Shown: positions 22,616 through 25,775 of the stretch, in pieces
Numbering within the stretch: position 1 is the first letter of the stretch
Layout of the letters: every line of letters begins with the position of its first letter
NCBI GenBank assembly: GCA_022790685.1
Contig: JAAVXQ010000040.1
Span: forward strand, 1 to 25,775
Length of the DNA: 25,775 nucleotides
From: Clostridia bacterium
GTDB lineage: Bacteria; Bacillota; Clostridia; TANB77; CAG-508
Direction: 5' to 3'
The notes under the pieces: model-generated
The model's input: the letters and a program-made list of their open reading frames with translations, nothing else
Told to the model about the DNA's origin: nothing
Databases searched by the model: none
Translations under genes and position numbers: made by a program

Positions 22616-25051
22616 ATGAGTTATAATTTTAAAAATGTAGAGCAAAAATGGCAAAAAAAATGGTACGAAGAAGGAACATTTAATGCAAAAAATGATTACA
22701 CTAAGAAAAAATGGTTTGGACTTATTGAATTTCCATATCCATCAGGACAAGGACTTCATGTAGGTCACCCAAGAAGTTATACTGCATTAGACATTATTGC
22801 GAGAAAAAAGAGAATGGAAGGATATAATGTTTTATATCCAATAGGTTTTGATGCTTTCGGACTCCCTGCTGAAAATTATGCAATCAAAAATCATGTTCAT
22901 CCAAAGATTACTACTGAAAATAATATCAATCATTTTAGAGAACAACTAAAATCATTAGGATTTTCTTTTGATTGGTCTAGAGAAGTAAACACTACAGATC
23001 CAGAATATTATAAATGGACACAATGGATTTTTATTCAGCTATATAAAAAAGGATTAGCTTATAAAGCAACAATGCCAATAAATTTCTGTACAGGATGTAA
23101 AGTAGGACTTGCAAATGAAGAAGTAGTAAATGGTGTTTGTGAGAGATGTGGAAGTCCAGTAGTACAAAAAGAAAAGTCTCAATGGATGTTAAAAATTACA
23201 GAATATGCGCAAAGATTAATAGATGATTTAGATGACATAGATTTTCTAGAAAAAATAAAAGCTCAACAAAAAAATTGGATTGGAAGAAGTGAAGGAGCAG
23301 AAGTTAATTTTAAAATTGACGGAACTGATGATAGTTTGCTAATATATACAACAAGACCAGATACAATTTTTGGTACAACATATATGGTAGTAGCTCCAGA
23401 ACATGAACTAATTAAAAAATATGCAAATAGAATTGAAAATTTAGAAGAAGTAAATAATTATAAAGAAAAGTCTGCTCTTAAATCAGATTTTGAAAGATCA
23501 GAACTTAATAAAGAAAAAACAGGTGTTGAAATAAAAGGAATTAAAGCTATAAATCCATTAACAAATGAACATATACCAATATGGGTTTCTGATTATGTAT
23601 TAATAACTTATGGAACAGGTGCTATTATGGCGGTTCCAGGACATGATGAAAGAGATTTTGAGTTTGCTAAAAAATTTAACTTGCCTATAAAACAAGTTAT
23701 TAAATCAAAAACAGAAGAGCAGTCAGAAGATACAAATAATATTATGGAACAACCTTTTACAGATGTTTCAAATGGTATGGCTGTTAATTCGGGATTTTTA
23801 AATGGACTAGATTCAAAATCAGCAATAGAAAAAGCAATTAAATATATAGAAGAAAACAAATTAGGAGAAAGAAAAGTAAATTATAAATTACGTGATTGGG
23901 TATTTTCTCGTCAAAGATATTGGGGAGAACCAATTCCAATGGTGTATTGCGAGGAATGTGGATGGAATCCAATTGACGAGAAAGAATTACCATTAGTTCT
24001 TCCAGATATAGAGGACTATGAACCAGGAGAGAATGGAGAATCTCCATTAGCAAAACAAACAGAATGGATTAAAACCAAGTGTCCTTGTTGCTCAAAAGAA
24101 GCTAAACGTGAAACAGACACAATGCCTCAATGGGCAGGATCTTCATGGTATTTCTTAAGATATATGGATCCACATAATAATGAAGCATTAGCTTCAAAAG
24201 AGGCTCTAGAATATTGGTCACCAATAGATTGGTATAATGGTGGAATGGAACATACAACACTTCATTTATTGTATTCTAGATTTTGGCACAAATTTTTATA
24301 TGATATAGGAGTTGTTCCTACAAAAGAGCCATATCAAAAACGTACTTCTCATGGTATGATTTTAGGTTCTAATGGAGAAAAAATGTCTAAATCTAAGGGG
24401 AATGTAATAAATCCAGATGATATAGTAAAAGAATTTGGTGCAGATACTTTTAGAGTATATGAGATGTTTATGGGACCTTTTGATCAAACAGCGCCTTGGT
24501 CTATGGAATCTATTAGAGGATGTGGTAAATTTTTAGATAGAGTATGGAATCTTCAAGAAATATTAGAAGATGGAGAAGAGTACTCAAAAGAACATGAAAA
24601 AATGATACATAAAGCCATTAAAAAAGTTTCATCAGATATAGAAGAAATGAAATTTAATACATCTGTTGCAACATTTATGACAATGGTAAATGAATTTTAT
24701 AAAGATAAAAAAATAAATAAAGCAGAGTATAAAACATTTTTACAATTATTAAATCCATTTGCACCACATATGACAGAAGAAATATATAGTATGATAGGTG
24801 AAACAAAAACAATTAATGATACTGAATGGCCACAATATGATGAAGCCAAAACAATAGATGATGAAATTGAAATACCAGTACAGATAAATGGTAAAGTTAA
24901 AGTTGTAGTAAAAGCTGATAAAGATGCAGAAGAAGAAATGGTAAAAGAAATTGTACATTCAGATGAAACTATTAAAATACTATTAGAGGGGAAAAATATT
25001 GTAAAAGAAATTTACGTAAAAGGAAAGATATATAATATAGTTATAAAATAG
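22616..25051 (+). CDS. leuS: Leucyl-tRNA synthetase
   Basis: Encodes 811 residues from ATG 22616, preceded by AAGGGGAG at 7 bases. It charges tRNA-Leu. Landmarks are the class I HIGH motif as HVGH (48-51) after FPYPSGQGL, a zinc-knuckle-like CTGCKVG...CERCG, the editing domain with TTRPDT (245-250) and GTGAIMAVPGHDERDFEF, a second cysteine cluster CEECG...KCPCC, the tryptophan-rich AGSSWYFLRYMDP, and KMSKS (589-593). Length is normal for a bacterial LeuS. The frame runs 18 codons further upstream, but that stretch contains the promoter. Single-gene unit with a terminator after it. Confidence 0.97.
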   Translation: MSYNFKNVEQKWQKKWYEEGTFNAKNDYTKKKWFGLIEFPYPSGQGLHVGHPRSYTALDIIARKKRMEGYNVLYPIGFDAFGLPAENYAIKNHVHPKITTENNINHFREQLKSLGFSFDWSREVNTTDPEYYKWTQWIFIQLYKKGLAYKATMPINFCTGCKVGLANEEVVNGVCERCGSPVVQKEKSQWMLKITEYAQRLIDDLDDIDFLEKIKAQQKNWIGRSEGAEVNFKIDGTDDSLLIYTTRPDTIFGTTYMVVAPEHELIKKYANRIENLEEVNNYKEKSALKSDFERSELNKEKTGVEIKGIKAINPLTNEHIPIWVSDYVLITYGTGAIMAVPGHDERDFEFAKKFNLPIKQVIKSKTEEQSEDTNNIMEQPFTDVSNGMAVNSGFLNGLDSKSAIEKAIKYIEENKLGERKVNYKLRDWVFSRQRYWGEPIPMVYCEECGWNPIDEKELPLVLPDIEDYEPGENGESPLAKQTEWIKTKCPCCSKEAKRETDTMPQWAGSSWYFLRYMDPHNNEALASKEALEYWSPIDWYNGGMEHTTLHLLYSRFWHKFLYDIGVVPTKEPYQKRTSHGMILGSNGEKMSKSKGNVINPDDIVKEFGADTFRVYEMFMGPFDQTAPWSMESIRGCGKFLDRVWNLQEILEDGEEYSKEHEKMIHKAIKKVSSDIEEMKFNTSVATFMTMVNEFYKDKKINKAEYKTFLQLLNPFAPHMTEEIYSMIGETKTINDTEWPQYDEAKTIDDEIEIPVQINGKVKVVVKADKDAEEEMVKEIVHSDETIKILLEGKNIVKEIYVKGKIYNIVIK

Positions 25052-25055
25052 AGAT

Positions 25056-25100
25056 AAAAAAGACCTTAAATAGACATATCGTTTATTTAAGGCCTTTTTT
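25056..25100 (+). terminator. leuS terminator
   Basis: AAAAAAG-A-CCTTAAATA (25056-25072) pairs with TATTTAAGG-C-CTTTTTT (25084-25100), one mismatch, with the 3' arm ending in a T run. Confidence 0.82.
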
Positions 25101-25158
25101 AATGAAAAGAAATTTTATTAAGTTTGCAGAATTTGGTATATAAGTTAGGTAAGGTAAG

Positions 25159-25202
25159 TTAATATAATATTTTTGTTAGATAAAAATATTATATTAATTT
25201 TT
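25159..25202 (+). terminator. Perfect 16-bp hairpin, possible second terminator
   Basis: Arms 25159-25174 and 25182-25197 (TTAATATAATATTTTT and complement) pair perfectly around GTTAGAT, then TTTTT. It is A/T only. It may back up the leuS terminator or act on the converging minus-strand gene, but the T run is on the plus-strand side. Confidence 0.55.
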
Positions 25203-25225
25203 GTCGGTTAATTAAGATATTATAA

Positions 25226-25775
25226 TTAATATTTTAAGTTAGGTATTTGCCTAGCAATATTTTCATAATTGGGTTTATATTTTTTTAACATATCATAAAA
25301 TTTTTTAGAATGAGTTTTATATTTTAAATGGCAAAATTCGTGAAATATAATATATTCAATTATGTTTTTTGAATACATAACAATATATGGATTTATACTA
25401 ATTATTTGTAAATCTTGATTACAAACAGCAAGAGAAGAAGAAAGTTTTTTAATTTCATAATCTTCAGGGGCAAATCCAAAAATATGCCTTGCTTTTTCCA
25501 TTATGTTTTCAATTTCAGTTTCTGCTATTTGAGTATACATTTTTAGTAAAATGATATCTAATAAACTTTGGTTGTTTTTTTTTCTGTATTCCATAGGTAA
25601 ATGAATATTTATTTGAGTTTTATTAAGATTTAATTGTGGTGATTTAATTTTAAAATAATATACATTTACTGAATAGTTTAATCCAAATATTTTTGTGAAT
25701 TTTGGAAGTAGAGTTTCATCTTTTCCAAATAAGAAGTTGTTATTATTATTTAGATTATATCCTTTAGTATTGGCT
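25226..25775 (-). CDS. YgjP-type (M48-like) metallopeptidase-domain protein (5' end outside window)
   Basis: The minus-strand frame is open from the window edge (25775) to a stop at 25226, so about 183 C-terminal residues are present and the start lies beyond the window; the ATG at 25594 is internal. Visible near the end is HEFCHLKYKTHSKKF: HExxH followed by H-x-x-x-F, the zinc site of the YgjP/DUF45 (WLM-like) family, and before it the repeated-strand region with FGLNYSVNVYYFKIKSP and INIHLP typical of the family's N-terminal half. Such proteins are usually about 230 residues and are annotated as metal-dependent hydrolases; substrate is unknown. It converges on leuS. Confidence 0.87.
   Translation of the reverse strand, partial: ANTKGYNLNNNNNFLFGKDETLLPKFTKIFGLNYSVNVYYFKIKSPQLNLNKTQINIHLPMEYRKKNNQSLLDIILLKMYTQIAETEIENIMEKARHIFGFAPEDYEIKKLSSSLAVCNQDLQIISINPYIVMYSKNIIEYIIFHEFCHLKYKTHSKKFYDMLKKYKPNYENIARQIPNLKY

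Overview
The window looks like the chromosome of an AT-rich Bacillota, most likely a Clostridia-type bacterium. Base composition is strongly A+T-biased, arginine in most genes is AGA, Shine-Dalgarno sites are strong (GGAGG-like), promoters are sigma-A type with 17-bp spacers, and the infC-rpmI-rplT and rplM-rpsI operons and a CsoR-CopA-CopZ copper locus are present. Genus cannot be told from this window.

Layout. 1-755 is the 3' end of an FtsX-type ABC permease gene. 756-3011 holds a secreted caspase-like protein facing a small membrane protein, and upstream of both a decayed second copy of the membrane-protein gene. 3090-5949 is the copper operon csoR-copA-copZ, with a perfect palindromic operator between its -35 and -10 boxes. 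6090-8500 is an acyl-CoA synthetase/yfcE phosphodiesterase operon. Then come tcdA (minus strand), a pentapeptide-repeat protein, a DUF308/HdeD-like membrane protein, a repeat-rich intergenic stretch (10715-10965), an OmpR-type response regulator with its histidine kinase, a Ca2+/Na+ antiporter, an AI-2E-family transporter and a permuted NlpC/P60-like protein.

15930-19090 is the odd region. Four single-gene units, all on the minus strand, surround the native rplM-rpsI operon (one before it, three after it). Each has its own consensus promoter, Shine-Dalgarno site and hairpin terminator. Their coding sequences are visibly richer in G+C and use other codons than their neighbours, and I recognise none of the products. 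They look like acquired stand-alone cassettes and are the best candidate here for something undescribed.

19159-25775 returns to host-like DNA: a tiny acidic protein, a GtrII-like membrane protein split by a frameshift, the infC-rpmI-rplT operon behind an attenuator-type leader and probably started at an AUA codon, leuS with a short leader and no T-box, and the 3' part of a YgjP-type metallopeptidase gene running off the end. I saw no tRNA, rRNA, CRISPR array, insertion sequence or origin. All statements rest on reading the sequence; no database search was run.
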